From the NCBI RefSeq assembly GCF_000151665.1, contig NW_013171816.1, forward strand, positions 1,064,204-1,128,203: a DNA stretch of 64,000 nt. Direction: 5' to 3'. The DNA is from Blastocystis hominis. Its lineage: Eukaryota > Sar > Bigyra > Opalinata > Blastocystidae. The notes under the pieces were generated by a model. That model had not been told where the DNA came from, did not search any database, and was given only the letters and a program-made list of their open reading frames with translations. Shown piece by piece: positions 63,408 through 64,000 of the stretch. A program made the position numbers and the translations under genes. The stretch's first letter is position 1, and every line of letters begins with the position of its first letter.

Positions 63408-64000
63408 ACAAACGAAACGAAAGTTTTCCTTTTCTCCGCCGTTTTCGCCTCACTTTCCGTATCGTTATATTCTTTGTTCGAGTAATACTTCTACGCGCCT
63501 ATACATCATTTTACGACCAGATACTGATACTGGAGTTAGAATGATCACTTTCGGCTTCTCCTTCGCTGGGGTTTTTGCTACAATTGGTTCCTTGGTAGAC
63601 TGCGATTTTGGAATCTGTAGAGAGGATTGACTACTATCCATCACACAACTCACCAAGGAATACAGCTGGAGCTGGAGCTGAAGTTGGAGCTGGAGCTGAA
63701 GCTGAAGCTGGAGCTGGAGCTTCATATCAGAGTCAGAATTGCAGCGGCTTTGGCTTTGAAGTTGTGACATATCAGAAAAGAGGACTTGGGATAACAGGTT
63801 CAGTCCGTTCACAGATGGAAGTTTGTCATTTTGCGAGAGTTCAACACTACATAACATACTATTCGCAACGATACGTTCCCTGGCTCAAGTTTAACTCTTG
63901 AGAATGAAAAGGGGTCGTATTGTTTGAAGAGTTGCATTTTAGGATATTGCTATCTGAAAATAGGCGGTCTGACGTAGAATTTAGCACCATTTGCGAAAAG
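63408..64000 (-). CDS. partial Gln/Ser/Asn-rich protein, 3' part
   Basis: Open to the window edge on the minus strand. Two introns are inferred: a 28-nt one after LSQGT, and 39 nt after the repeat tract ending QLQLYSL. A tandem CAGCTC/CAGCTT-type repeat (63664-63722) encodes alternating Gln-Leu. The end is uncertain. An encoded TAA at 63465 is available in the unspliced frame; alternatively a 40-nt intron leads to the TTGTTTGTG motif at 63389-63397. I do not recognise the family. Confidence 0.5.
63664..63722. repeat. hexamer repeat (coding, QL tract)
   Basis: About ten units of GGAGCT/GAAGCT on the plus strand, read on the minus strand as alternating Leu-Gln codons within the partial gene. 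Confidence 0.9.

Overview
The window is nuclear DNA from a very compact protist genome, most likely Blastocystis (stramenopile). Four signs point there. Nearly every gene is cut by introns of 25-40 nt, most of them 28-35 nt, starting GT and ending TAG/CAG. A TGTTTGTT-type motif sits just downstream of most 3' ends. At least three genes have no usable encoded stop and need the poly(A) tail to complete TAA or TGA. The products are typical eukaryotic housekeeping proteins. No organism name could be verified, and all exon joins below were made by hand from reading frame and family motifs.

Layout. 0-11 kb: 3' end of an unknown gene (+), an OSR1/SPAK-like kinase (+), a J-domain-less RME-8-like endosomal protein (-), a Mei2-like RNA-binding protein (-), a tepsin/ENTH adaptor accessory protein (-). 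11-19 kb: proteasome Rpn2 (+), a Cys-rich membrane protein (-), the minor-spliceosome protein U11/U12-65K (-), a degenerate PPP-family phosphatase (-), a YqgF-fold protein (-). 19-30 kb, more AT-rich: a membrane-anchored aspartic protease (+) carrying a probable AT-AC intron, an intronless orphan ORF (+), AMPK gamma (-), complex I NDUFA6 (-), UFD1 (+), a SIL1-like microprotein (+), an ER-type membrane protein (-), a PH-domain protein (+), fibrillarin (+). 31-39 kb: EXO1 (-, damaged), a TALE homeodomain protein (-), TVP23 (-), BUD13 (-), a large WASH/SWIP-like protein (+), then a tetranucleotide repeat region. 39-51 kb: ubiquitin E1 (-, frameshift at the catalytic Cys), TBC1D23 (-), a Tubby-like protein (-), RPAC2 (+), topoisomerase III (-). 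51-64 kb: a phosphopantetheinyl transferase (+), a LARGE-type glycosyltransferase (+), NSUN2/Trm4 (+), a MYB factor (-), TRM13 (+), RNase H2A (+), XRCC2 (-), CWF19L1 (-) and a Gln-rich partial gene (-).

Genes are packed with tens of bases between them, and convergent neighbours often share one 3'-end element. Functionally the window contains several related sets: splicing (U11/U12-65K, BUD13, CWF19L1), RNA modification (fibrillarin, NSUN2, TRM13), genome maintenance (EXO1, TOP3, XRCC2, RNase H2A), ubiquitin/proteasome (UBA1, UFD1, Rpn2) and endosome/Golgi traffic (RME-8-like, tepsin, TVP23, TBC1D23, SWIP-like).

The most interesting signals are: the minor-spliceosome 65K protein together with a probable AT-AC (U12-type) intron a few kb away; groups of sequence-related short introns in unrelated genes (introner-like); a palindromic two-way 3'-end element between convergent genes; a strongly over-represented CCGCGG palindrome; and apparent lesions in EXO1 and UBA1.
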